Positions 56,244 through 64,000 of a DNA stretch of 64,000 bases are shown piece by piece; the stretch's first letter is position 1; each line of letters starts with the position of its first letter. Source of the DNA: JBBATK01 sp044228685. GTDB lineage: Bacteria > Bacteroidota > Ignavibacteria > Kapaibacteriales > NICIL-2. The stretch spans positions 124,001-188,000 of the forward strand of contig JBGAUL010000001.1 in the NCBI GenBank assembly GCA_044228685.1, given 5' to 3'. The translations under genes were made by a program, and so were the position numbers. The notes beneath the pieces are model-generated. The model saw only the letters and a program-made list of their open reading frames with translations. It was not told the DNA's origin and did not search any database.

Positions 56244-58387
56244 CAAATGATGAACAGACGCAAGATCTTGCGTCGCTTCAAAGCCAATTGACGCAAGCTG
56301 ATGCGGCGATAGTTAAGGGCAACTACGACGAAGCAGAGCGACTATCGCATCACGTACTAGCGGCAGTGTCAAGCCGAGGTCTTGAAGAACAAGCAGACGC
56401 AGAGAGCACTGCGCTAAGAGCAGAAGCAAACCGTATGCTTGGACTAGTTTGCTACTGTCGCGGAAACTACCCCCAAGCTCTGGAATATCTTCAAAGCTCA
56501 CTGCATTCAAGCGAGCAGATAAACGACACGGCAGGCATAGCAAAGGCTCTCGGCAATATCGGCAATGTGCACGTCCATCTCAGCGACTACTCAAATGCTC
56601 TAGAGTGTTACAGCAAGGCTCTGAGAATAGACGAAGAGTTAGGCAATAAGGCCGGAATGGCAAAACACCTTGGCACCATTGGAATTGTACACGAAAAACT
56701 CAGTGAGTACTCAAAGGCACTGGAGTATTACGGAAAGGCTATGAGCATAGACGAAGAGTTAGGCAACACAGCCGGAATGGGAAGACACCTCAACAACCTC
56801 GGCCTTGTGCACTGGCATCTCAGCGAATACCCGCAGGCCCAGGAGCATTACGGCAAGGCACTTGGCATAGCCGAGGAGATAGGAAACAGGTTGGAAGTAG
56901 CAAATAATCTCGGCAACCTCGGCATTATACACTCTGAGCTCAGCGATTACCCGAAAGCTCTGGAGTACTTCAGCAAGTCTCTAAGCATATATGAAGAGTT
57001 AGGCAACAAGCCAGGAGTGGCAATGTGTCTTGCCAGCATCGGCATTGTGCACAAAGATCTCGGCGACTACCCAAAGGCCCTGGAGTACTGCGGCAAGGCC
57101 CTGGTCATAGCCGAAGAGTTAGACAACAAATCCGTAGTAGCATCTAATCTCGGCAACCTCGGCCTTGTGCACCGTGATCTCAGCGACTACCAGAAGGCCC
57201 TTGAGTATCTCGGCAAGGCACTGAGCATAGCCGAGGAGTTAGGCAACAAGTTGGTAGCGGCAAATATCCACGGAGACATCGGTCGTGTGCACATGAAACT
57301 CAGTCACTACGAGAAGGCACAAGAATACCTAGAGCGAGGAATGAGCTTGCTTAAGGAACTCGGGGGGAGGTCAGACGTCGGAGATTTCAAAGGGTCATTG
57401 GGGGAGCTCTACGCAAGCGAATCAAATCCAAACCGCGACGAAGCGAAGGCTGAAGCCTATCTGTTGGATTCGATCGCTGTGAGCGAAGAGCTTGGAACCA
57501 AGAAATATGATGCACACAAAACACTGGCAGCTTTGTATGCGAAGCAAACACGCTGGGAAGAGTCGCACTACCACGTTGTAAAGTACTTCACCCTGAAAGA
57601 GGACGTGCAGAGCGAGGAAGCAAGGAAGAAAGCTCAACTTATGGAGCAGCAGAAGCAGATTGCTGAGCGAGAAAAGGAGATAGCAATAGCCAAGGCGGCA
57701 GCGGATGCACAGATGTCTGCAACCACGACATTGCTTTACAAAGTTCTCCCACAAAATGTCGCTACCCGCATGATCGACGGCGAAGCAGAAATCGCAGACT
57801 ACTTCCCCCAAGTCTCCATCCTCTTCGCCGACATCGCCGGATTCACCCCCATCTCCGCCGACATGCCCGCCATCGTCGTCGTCCGCTTCCTCAATTACGT
57901 CTTCGGCGAGTTTGATCGCATCATCAAAAAACACGGCTGCGAAAAAATCAAAACCATCGGCGATGGCTACATGGCAGTGTGCGGCGCTCCTGTTGAATGC
58001 TCTGATCATGCCGAGCGTCTCGCTTCAGCAGCACTCGAAATGCAACAGACAATATCTCTACCCGAATCAATCGCTGAGTTCATGCCAATCGGTGTTGAAT
58101 TTGGAATTCGAATTGGGCTGCATACAGGTTCGGTGGTAGCGGGAGTAATTGGTGAAGAGCGATTTGTGTACGACATCTACAGCGATGCCGTGAATACTGC
58201 GGCGCGCATGGAGAGTCATGGAGAAGAGAATCGCATTCACTGTTCGAATGATTTCTACCGTCATCTGCAAAATCGTTTTGCGATGACGAAGAATGTGAAT
58301 CATGGATTTGTATTTGAGAAGAGAGGGGAGATGGAGATTAAGGGTAAGGGGATGATGAGGACGTATTTTTTGGAGAGAGTCAAGTAG
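56240..58387 (+). CDS. TPR-adenylate cyclase fusion, array member 3 (715 aa)
   Basis: Starts within the stop of member 2 (4-base ATGA overlap). N-terminal helices (QADAAIVKGNYDEAERLSHHVLA) are followed by seven to eight very regular 40-residue TPRs (residues about 95-385; consensus LGNLGxVHxxLSDYxKALEYxGKALSIAEELGN). The units are similar in DNA as well, with a 120-bp period. Coiled coil AREKEIAIAKAAADAQM-type and helix LLYKVLPQNVATRMI lead to the cyclase domain with Asp531, Lys571, Asp575, Asp645, Asn652 and Arg656. Predicted active adenylate cyclase. The last 170 bases are identical to those of member 4 apart from one or two positions, a sign of recent gene conversion or duplication. Confidence 0.93.
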   Translation: MTNDEQTQDLASLQSQLTQADAAIVKGNYDEAERLSHHVLAAVSSRGLEEQADAESTALRAEANRMLGLVCYCRGNYPQALEYLQSSLHSSEQINDTAGIAKALGNIGNVHVHLSDYSNALECYSKALRIDEELGNKAGMAKHLGTIGIVHEKLSEYSKALEYYGKAMSIDEELGNTAGMGRHLNNLGLVHWHLSEYPQAQEHYGKALGIAEEIGNRLEVANNLGNLGIIHSELSDYPKALEYFSKSLSIYEELGNKPGVAMCLASIGIVHKDLGDYPKALEYCGKALVIAEELDNKSVVASNLGNLGLVHRDLSDYQKALEYLGKALSIAEELGNKLVAANIHGDIGRVHMKLSHYEKAQEYLERGMSLLKELGGRSDVGDFKGSLGELYASESNPNRDEAKAEAYLLDSIAVSEELGTKKYDAHKTLAALYAKQTRWEESHYHVVKYFTLKEDVQSEEARKKAQLMEQQKQIAEREKEIAIAKAAADAQMSATTTLLYKVLPQNVATRMIDGEAEIADYFPQVSILFADIAGFTPISADMPAIVVVRFLNYVFGEFDRIIKKHGCEKIKTIGDGYMAVCGAPVECSDHAERLASAALEMQQTISLPESIAEFMPIGVEFGIRIGLHTGSVVAGVIGEERFVYDIYSDAVNTAARMESHGEENRIHCSNDFYRHLQNRFAMTKNVNHGFVFEKRGEMEIKGKGMMRTYFLERVK

Positions 58388-58439
58388 CAGAATCAAACAT
58401 TGGCAAGTACATACAAGAACACGTGAGAAAGAGCATACA

Positions 58440-60425
58440 ATGACAGCTGAAGAGCGAGAGCAGAAACTTGAAGCCGCTGGGAAAGAGATACTTGCCGGCA
58501 ACTACACCGAAGCCGAGAGACTGGCCCTAGAGGTACAATCATCGATTGATAGAACGCTTGAAAGCGAACGTGAAGATCATGCAAAAGCGTTGTATCGACT
58601 TGGCATTATTGCGGAAAAAAAAAGCAACTACCCTCAAGCGCTCGAGCTCTTCACTTTCGCCCTCAATCTCAGTGAGCAAAGTGGAAATAAAGAAGGAGTT
58701 GCAAATGCTCTAGGTGGCTTGGGTAATGTGTACATGGATCTTTCGGAGCATGCAAAGGCACTGGATTATCATACACAAGCGTTGCAAATCTATGAGGAGT
58801 TGAACAACAAGGCAGCAATGTCAAATGCTATCAGTAACATTGCCAATCAGCATGTTTACTTTTCTGACTATCCAAAAGCGATAGAATGTTATGAACGAGC
58901 TCTGAATATAGCAGAAGAGCTTCATGACAAAGCGCTTGTGGGGCGTCGTCTCGCGGGATTAGCTAACGTGCATAGAATACTCTCCGACTATTCGAAAGCA
59001 CTTCAATACTATGATCAAGCGCTTCTGATTGTTGAAGAGCTTGGTCACAAAGATCATGAGGCGCTGGTTCTTGGAAACATTAGCCAGATACACATGAATT
59101 TATATGACTTCCCGAAAGCCCTTGTGTACTGCACGAAAGCTCTTGAGCTGTTTGAAGATATGGGTAATAAGGCGGGGGTGGCAGGTGGCATGGGGAACCT
59201 AGGTACGGTCTACCAACATCTCCACGACTTTCCAAAGGCTTTGGAATGCTACGCAAAGGCACTTGGTATAGCTGAAGAAATTGGTAGTAAGGCAGCAGCA
59301 GCTTCTTGGCTGTTCTCTATCGGGTTGACGTACGAGGATATCGGAGAGTACGAGCGAGCAATAGAGAATGTGGGTCGCTCTTATCAGATTTTTGAGGAAT
59401 TGGGTTATGCATCGAACAAGGCCCAGATCACAGCAAGCATGGGACGTCTGCATGCGAAAGCGGAGTGGTCAGGTCGAGACGAGCTAAAAGCTGAGGCATA
59501 TTTGTTGGAATCGATTGCTCTGAACCATAAGCTCGGAACCAAAGACTACGAAACCCATAAAACACTTGCAGATTTGTATGAGCGACAAAAGCGCTGGGAG
59601 GAGTTTGCTATACAGTACAAACTCTACCACGAAATTGAGAAGGAAGTTCAGAGTTGGGAAGCAAAGAAGGTTGCTACGCAAATTGAACAGCGTCGTCAGA
59701 TAGCAGAACGCGAGAAAGAGATCGCTATCGCCAAAGCCGCATCCGATGCGCAAATGTCCGTAACAACGGCACTACTCTACAAGGTGCTACCCCAATCAGT
59801 CGCCACTCGCATGATCGACGGCGAAGCAGAAATCGCCGACTACTTCCCCCAAGTCTCCATCCTCTTCGCCGACATCGCCGGCTTCACCCCAATCTCCGCC
59901 GACATGCCCGCCATCGTCGTTGTCCGCTTCCTCAACTATGTCTTCGGTGAATTCGATCGCATCATCAAAAAACACGGCTGCGAGAAAATCAAAACTATTG
60001 GCGATGGATATATGGCTGTGTGCGGTGCGCCAGTTGAATGTACTGATCATGCAGAGCGTCTGGCAGCAGCTGCGCTGGAGATGCAACAGACAATTTCACT
60101 GCCTGAATCAATTGCTGAGTTCATGCCATCAGGCGTTGAGTTTGGAATTCGTATTGGCTTGCACACGGGATCAGTCGTTGCAGGAGTGATTGGAGAAGAA
60201 CGTTTTGTCTACGACATCTACAGCGATGCTGTGAATACCGCTGCCCGCATGGAGAGTCATGGAGAAGAGAATCGCATTCACTGTTCGAATGATTTCTACC
60301 GTCATCTGCAAAATCGTTTTGCGATGACGAAGAATGTGAATCATGGATTTGTATTTGAGAAGAGAGGGGAGATGGAGATTAAGGGTAAGGGGATGATGAG
60401 GACCTATTTTTTGGAGAGAGCATGA
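58440..60425 (+). CDS. TPR-adenylate cyclase fusion, array member 4 (661 aa)
   Basis: Shortest complete member, 52 bases after member 3. About seven TPRs (residues 45-330) that are less regular than those of member 3 (for example LGGLGNVYMDLSEHAKALDYHTQAL, ISNIANQHVYFSDYPKAIECY). Coiled coil around residues 410-440 (EQRRQIAEREKEIAIAKAASDAQM), helix LLYKVLPQSVATRMI, cyclase domain with Asp478, Lys518, Asp522, Asp592, Asn599 and Arg603, all as in active adenylate cyclases. Its TPR region is clearly different from members 2 and 3 while the cyclase region is nearly the same. A repeat element follows before member 5. Confidence 0.93.
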   Translation: MTAEEREQKLEAAGKEILAGNYTEAERLALEVQSSIDRTLESEREDHAKALYRLGIIAEKKSNYPQALELFTFALNLSEQSGNKEGVANALGGLGNVYMDLSEHAKALDYHTQALQIYEELNNKAAMSNAISNIANQHVYFSDYPKAIECYERALNIAEELHDKALVGRRLAGLANVHRILSDYSKALQYYDQALLIVEELGHKDHEALVLGNISQIHMNLYDFPKALVYCTKALELFEDMGNKAGVAGGMGNLGTVYQHLHDFPKALECYAKALGIAEEIGSKAAAASWLFSIGLTYEDIGEYERAIENVGRSYQIFEELGYASNKAQITASMGRLHAKAEWSGRDELKAEAYLLESIALNHKLGTKDYETHKTLADLYERQKRWEEFAIQYKLYHEIEKEVQSWEAKKVATQIEQRRQIAEREKEIAIAKAASDAQMSVTTALLYKVLPQSVATRMIDGEAEIADYFPQVSILFADIAGFTPISADMPAIVVVRFLNYVFGEFDRIIKKHGCEKIKTIGDGYMAVCGAPVECTDHAERLAAAALEMQQTISLPESIAEFMPSGVEFGIRIGLHTGSVVAGVIGEERFVYDIYSDAVNTAARMESHGEENRIHCSNDFYRHLQNRFAMTKNVNHGFVFEKRGEMEIKGKGMMRTYFLERA

Positions 60426-60509
60426 GATACGAGGCTTGGCAAAGTTCGGGTGGAATAGAACATGATACTGTGCATCGTGTCAATTACGGAACGGTAGATC
60501 GTCGCGCGT

Positions 60510-60765
60510 ACCCAACCCCACCCCAGCCCTCCCCCGAAGGGGAGGGAGCTACGTTGAACGTAGACTCTTTAGATCGGTTAATGCAGAAAGCCCTCCTTTC
60601 TGGGGAGGGTTTGGTAGGGGTTTCGTCGCGAGCAGATCACCGCGCGTACCCAACCCCACCCCAGCCCTCCCCCGAATGGGAGGGAGCTACGTTGAATGTA
60701 GACTCTTTAGATCAGTTAATGCAGAAAGCCCTCCCTTCGGGGGAGGGTTTGGGAGGGGTTGGGTC
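60510..60765. repeat. Two tandem copies of a MITE/REP-like inverted-repeat element
   Basis: Each copy is roughly 115 bp, with period 138 (CGCGTACCCAACCCC at 60505 and 60643). Copies open with ACCCAACCCCACCCCAGCCC and close with GGGAGGGTTTGGGAGGGG or a variant, so the termini form long inverted repeats; each also holds CCCTCCCCCGAAGGGGAGGG-type hairpins. Between them is a conserved non-palindromic core (ACGTTGAATGTAGACTCTTT). Related to the element at 53622-53790. No transposase is present. Confidence 0.85.
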
Positions 60766-60838
60766 TATAAAAGTCATTGGCGCGTTACACAGCATGGCGA
60801 GATAGATATCATGATCACAATGCCTACCTATTTCTAGA

Positions 60839-62968
60839 ATGAGCATGACAAACGAAGAAATAAAAAACCTAATACAACAGGCTTCTGCGGCAGAAGCTCA
60901 AGGCATCATTGACGAAGCAGAGCGATTATCGCGGCAGGCTCTTGCAGGCCTATCAGATCGAGTGGGAGAAGAACAAGTAGATATTGAACGCTCAACACTA
61001 CAGGCAGAGGCAATGCACATGTTTGGACTCGTCTGCGTACGTCGCGGAGACTTCCATGAAGCACAAGAGCATCTGCATGCTGCACTGCAGATCAGCCAAC
61101 AGATTGACGACCATGTGGGGATAGCTAGGACACTTGGCACCATAGGTTTGGTGCTCTGGAACCTCTCGGACTACCCGAAAGCATTGGAATATTTAGGTGC
61201 TGCCTTGAGTCGTAATGAAGAGCTCGGCAACAAGTTAGGCGTAGCAGCAGATCTCGATCACATCGGGAGTGTGTACCTGAGTCTATCGGACTTCACGAAG
61301 GCTATGGAGTTTCATAACAAGGCCCTCAGTATTGCCGAAGAGATCGGTGACACTTCGGGAGTCGCAAGATTTCTAGGCAATATTGGAAACGTGCACCTGT
61401 CTCTTTCGGACTACGCGAAAGCTCTGGAGTATTACAGAAAAGCCCTCAGCTTTTGCGAAGAGCTAGGCAACAAGAGAGGTGTAGCGACGAATTTTGGCAA
61501 CATCGGGATCTTGTATAACGATCTCTCCGACTACTCGAAAGCTCTGGAGTATCTCAATAATGCTCTGACAATAGACGAGGAGCTGGGTAACAAGACAGCT
61601 GTAGCAAGACATCTCAACAACATCGGCATCATCTACAAGGCACTTTTCGATTATCCAAAGGCTATCGAGTATTACGGTAGGGCTCTGGATATCGCCGCAT
61701 CGGTTGGCGCTAAGAATGTAATGGCACCATGTCTTGCAAACCTTGGCAATCTGCACGCGCAGCTCGAAGATTACCCTAAGGCAATGGAATATTTCAGTAA
61801 AGCCTTGACGATTGCGGAAGAGATAGGTGCACGTTATGGAGTGGCCTTAAGTCTTGGCAGCATCGGTCGTTTGCAAATGCTGGTCTCTAACTACGCACTA
61901 GCTCACGAGAATAGTGAACGAGCATTGAAGATACATGAGGAGCTTGGCAGCAGGGGCGAAGCTGCGAATACCAAAGCCTCGCTTGGCGAACTATACGCCC
62001 GCGATGCGAGTCCATTCCATGACGCAGCAAAGGCAGAAAACCTCTTACATGAATCCATCGCAGAGAGTCGAGAGCTCGGATTGAAACAGTACATCGCACA
62101 TCAATCGCTTGCAAAACTCTACGAACGTCAGGAGCGCTGGCAAGAAGCAAATCAAGAGTGGAAACTATACCACGAGCTAAAAGATGAATCATTGAGTGAG
62201 GAAGCGAAGAAGAGTGCGATTCTCTTGGAGCAAAGGAGACAAATAGCAGAGCGAGAAAAAGAGATTGCCATTGCTAAGGCTGCATCTGATGCAAAGATGA
62301 GTGCCACAACGAAGTTGTTGTATAAAGTTCTGCCCCAAAGCGTCGCCACACGCATGATTGCCGGTGAGGAAGAAATAGCCGACTACTATACAAGCGTCTC
62401 CATCCTCTTCGCCGACATCGCCGGCTTCACCCCCATCTCCGCCGACATGCCCGCAATCGTCGTCGTTCGCTTCCTCAACTACGTCTTTGGCGAATTCGAT
62501 CGCATCATCAAAAAACACGGCTGCGAGAAAATCAAAACCATTGGTGATGGATACATGGCTGTATGCGGCGCTCCGGTTGAATGCGCCGATCATGCAGAGC
62601 GCCTCGCTGCAGCTGCGCTTGAAATGCAACAGACTATTTCTCTTCCGGAATCAATCGCCGAGTTCATGCCATCCGGTGTTGAGTTCGGGATTCGTATTGG
62701 CTTGCACACAGGATCTGTTGTTGCGGGAGTGATTGGTGAGGAGCGTTTTGTGTATGACATCTATAGTGATGCTGTGAATACCGCAGCGCGTATGGAAAGT
62801 CATGGCGAGGAGAATCGCATTCACTGTTCCAATGATTTCTATCGCCACTTGCAGAATCGTTTTGCAATGACGAAGAATACAAATCATGGATTTGTGTTTG
62901 AGAAGCGAGGGGAGATGGAGATTAAGGGGAAGGGGATGATGAGGACCTATTTTCTAGAGCAAGCATGA
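60839..62968 (+). CDS. TPR-adenylate cyclase fusion, array member 5 (709 aa)
   Basis: ATG at 60839, with a second ATG two codons on (60845) equivalent to the start of other members. N-terminal helices (QASAAEAQGIIDEAERLSRQALA) resemble members 3 and 6; about eight TPRs follow (residues 95-390, for example LGNIGNVHLSLSDYAKALEYYRKALSFCEELGN). Coiled coil EQRRQIAEREKEIAIAKAASDAKM and helix LLYKVLPQSVATRMI lead to the cyclase domain: Asp526, Lys566, Asp570, Asp640, Asn647, Arg651. Just before the domain it has ADYYTSVSILFADI instead of ADYFPQVSILFADI, marking a possible conversion boundary. Stop overlaps the start of member 6 (ATGA). Confidence 0.93.
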   Translation: MSMTNEEIKNLIQQASAAEAQGIIDEAERLSRQALAGLSDRVGEEQVDIERSTLQAEAMHMFGLVCVRRGDFHEAQEHLHAALQISQQIDDHVGIARTLGTIGLVLWNLSDYPKALEYLGAALSRNEELGNKLGVAADLDHIGSVYLSLSDFTKAMEFHNKALSIAEEIGDTSGVARFLGNIGNVHLSLSDYAKALEYYRKALSFCEELGNKRGVATNFGNIGILYNDLSDYSKALEYLNNALTIDEELGNKTAVARHLNNIGIIYKALFDYPKAIEYYGRALDIAASVGAKNVMAPCLANLGNLHAQLEDYPKAMEYFSKALTIAEEIGARYGVALSLGSIGRLQMLVSNYALAHENSERALKIHEELGSRGEAANTKASLGELYARDASPFHDAAKAENLLHESIAESRELGLKQYIAHQSLAKLYERQERWQEANQEWKLYHELKDESLSEEAKKSAILLEQRRQIAEREKEIAIAKAASDAKMSATTKLLYKVLPQSVATRMIAGEEEIADYYTSVSILFADIAGFTPISADMPAIVVVRFLNYVFGEFDRIIKKHGCEKIKTIGDGYMAVCGAPVECADHAERLAAAALEMQQTISLPESIAEFMPSGVEFGIRIGLHTGSVVAGVIGEERFVYDIYSDAVNTAARMESHGEENRIHCSNDFYRHLQNRFAMTKNTNHGFVFEKRGEMEIKGKGMMRTYFLEQA

Positions 62969-64000
62969 CACAAAATCTACAAAATCTATTGCAGCAAGCA
63001 ACCGAGGCTGATTTGCACGGCAACTACAACGAGGCAGAGCGTCTATCGCAACTTGTATTGGAATCTCTTGCAGACGCTGAGTACTTGCTTAGTGTAGGTA
63101 CAGAAATCACGGCGCTCAAGGCAGAAGCAACACGCATTAGAGGTGTAATCTGTTGGAGACGCGGAGACTATGTTCATGCGCTACAGTATCTGCAAGATGC
63201 ACTACATGCAAGTGAGCAGATATCCGACAAGGCAGGCATCGCTAAAGCTCTCGGTAACATCGGCATTGTGCACACGAAGATCAGCGACTACCCAAAGGCC
63301 CTGGAGTATTATAGCAAGGCACTAAGCATAGACGAAGAGTTAGGCAACAAGGCAGGCATCTCTAAAGCTCTCGGTAACATCGGCTTTGTGCACGCGAAGA
63401 TCAGCGAATACCCAAAGGCCCTGGAGTATTATAGCAAGGCACTGAGCATAGACGAGGAGTTAGACAATAAAGAGGGAATAGCAAGACATTTTGGCAACAT
63501 CGGCAGCGTGCACTATAGTCTGAGTAACTACTCAAAGGCTCTGGAGTATTACGGCAAGGCACTGAGCATAGACGAAGAGTTAGGCAACAAGGCAGGCATC
63601 GCTAACGCTCTCGGTAACATCGGTGTTGTTCACTTTTGTCTCAGCGACTACCCGAAGGCCCTGGAGTATTACGGCCAGGCATTGAGCATAGACGAAGAGT
63701 TAGGCAATAAAGAGGGAGTAGCAAGACACCTTGGCAACATCGGTTTTGTGCACTGGAATCTAGGCGACTACCCGAAGGCCCTAGAGTATTACTACAAGGC
63801 ACTTGGTATAGCCGAGGAGATGGGTGTCAGGTTGGGAGTAGCAAATAATCTCGCTGGAATCGGCATTGTTCATTTTAGTCTCAGCGACTTCCCAAAGGCC
63901 CAGGAGTATTACACCAAGGCACTTGGCATAGCTGAAGAGTTAGGCGACATGGCGGGAGTAGCGAGTCATCTCGGCAACATAGGTCTTGTGCACCTGGAGC
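62965..64000 (+). CDS. TPR-adenylate cyclase fusion, array member 6, 3'-truncated by window end
   Basis: An open frame starts at the ATG overlapping the stop of member 5 (ATGA) and runs to the window edge (345 codons). N-terminal helices (LLQQATEADLHGNYNEAERLSQLVLE) align with members 3 and 5. From about residue 90 there are at least six 40-residue TPRs of near-constant sequence (LGNIGxVHxxxSDYPKALEYYxKALSIDEELGNKxGIAxA). The DNA repeats with an exact 120-bp period, for example CTGGAGTATTA at 63301, 63421, 63541 and 63661. The cyclase domain is expected beyond the window and is inferred only from the N-terminal match to members 3 and 5. Confidence 0.88.
   Translation, partial: MTQNLQNLLQQATEADLHGNYNEAERLSQLVLESLADAEYLLSVGTEITALKAEATRIRGVICWRRGDYVHALQYLQDALHASEQISDKAGIAKALGNIGIVHTKISDYPKALEYYSKALSIDEELGNKAGISKALGNIGFVHAKISEYPKALEYYSKALSIDEELDNKEGIARHFGNIGSVHYSLSNYSKALEYYGKALSIDEELGNKAGIANALGNIGVVHFCLSDYPKALEYYGQALSIDEELGNKEGVARHLGNIGFVHWNLGDYPKALEYYYKALGIAEEMGVRLGVANNLAGIGIVHFSLSDFPKAQEYYTKALGIAEELGDMAGVASHLGNIGLVHLE

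Noticed and set aside
57422..58009. 195-codon antisense frame across the cyclase domain, with shorter versions opposite each member
   Set aside because: The recurrence reflects near-identical cyclase DNA on the coding strand rather than a conserved antisense gene.
60422..60805. 127-codon plus-strand frame between cyclase members 4 and 5
   Set aside because: Same type of repeat-derived translation; the frame exists because the element lacks stops in that phase.

Overview
The window looks like a chromosomal segment of a Gram-negative bacterium of the FCB group, most likely Bacteroidota/Chlorobiota and perhaps the Kapabacteria/Ignavibacteria lineage. The taxonomy is an inference. It rests on seven secreted proteins that appear to end in type IX secretion (T9SS) type-A sorting domains, a DUF1800/DUF1501 pair, a TamB-like giant protein, many lipoproteins and abundant TPR-adenylate cyclase fusions. 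No rRNA, tRNA, CRISPR array, phage or transposase gene was seen.

Layout. 1-2.1 kb: REP-like hairpin, unassigned DNA, one hypothetical gene with a strong terminator and a small membrane-anchored protein. 2.3-6.2 kb: two paralogous all-helical proteins flanking a convergent ECF sigma factor; the sigma gene and second paralog are clearly more A+T-rich than the surroundings. 6.2-8.9 kb: a DUF4139-like secreted protein and a small multispan membrane protein. 9-17.1 kb: T9SS cargo region with a beta-propeller protein, three paralogous FG-GAP-like proteins and two decayed fragments of the same family. 17.4-19.7 kb: housekeeping yicC-gmk, convergent with radC. 20-30 kb: small genes (lipoproteins, P-loop kinase, DinB, SRPBCC, clpS, a CADD-type pABA synthase) and a first TPR-adenylate cyclase. 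30.3-46.8 kb: TamB-like protein and large secreted proteins (C25-like, HExxH peptidase-like, DUF1800, DUF1501, Vps10/BNR-PKD-LamG). 46.8-50.7 kb: a 47-bp repeat block, a solitary degenerate HsdM-like methylase, and GDP-L-fucose synthase.

51.5-64 kb is the most striking part. At least six consecutive same-strand genes each encode an N-terminal TPR array joined through a coiled-coil linker to a C-terminal class III adenylate cyclase domain; the last runs off the window. Four complete cyclase domains are almost identical, down to long identical DNA stretches, whereas the TPR arrays differ in length and sequence. Some TPR arrays are built of 120-bp units that are near-identical in DNA. Two junctions are 4-bp ATGA overlaps and two others hold inverted-repeat (MITE/REP-like) elements. 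I read this as a recombination-driven array that changes the TPR input domain while keeping the cAMP-producing output constant.

Most genes appear to serve the envelope (secreted adhesin or enzyme-like proteins, lipoproteins, fucose precursor) or cAMP signalling. Several start codons are my choice, based on signal peptides, ribosome binding sites or paralog alignment.
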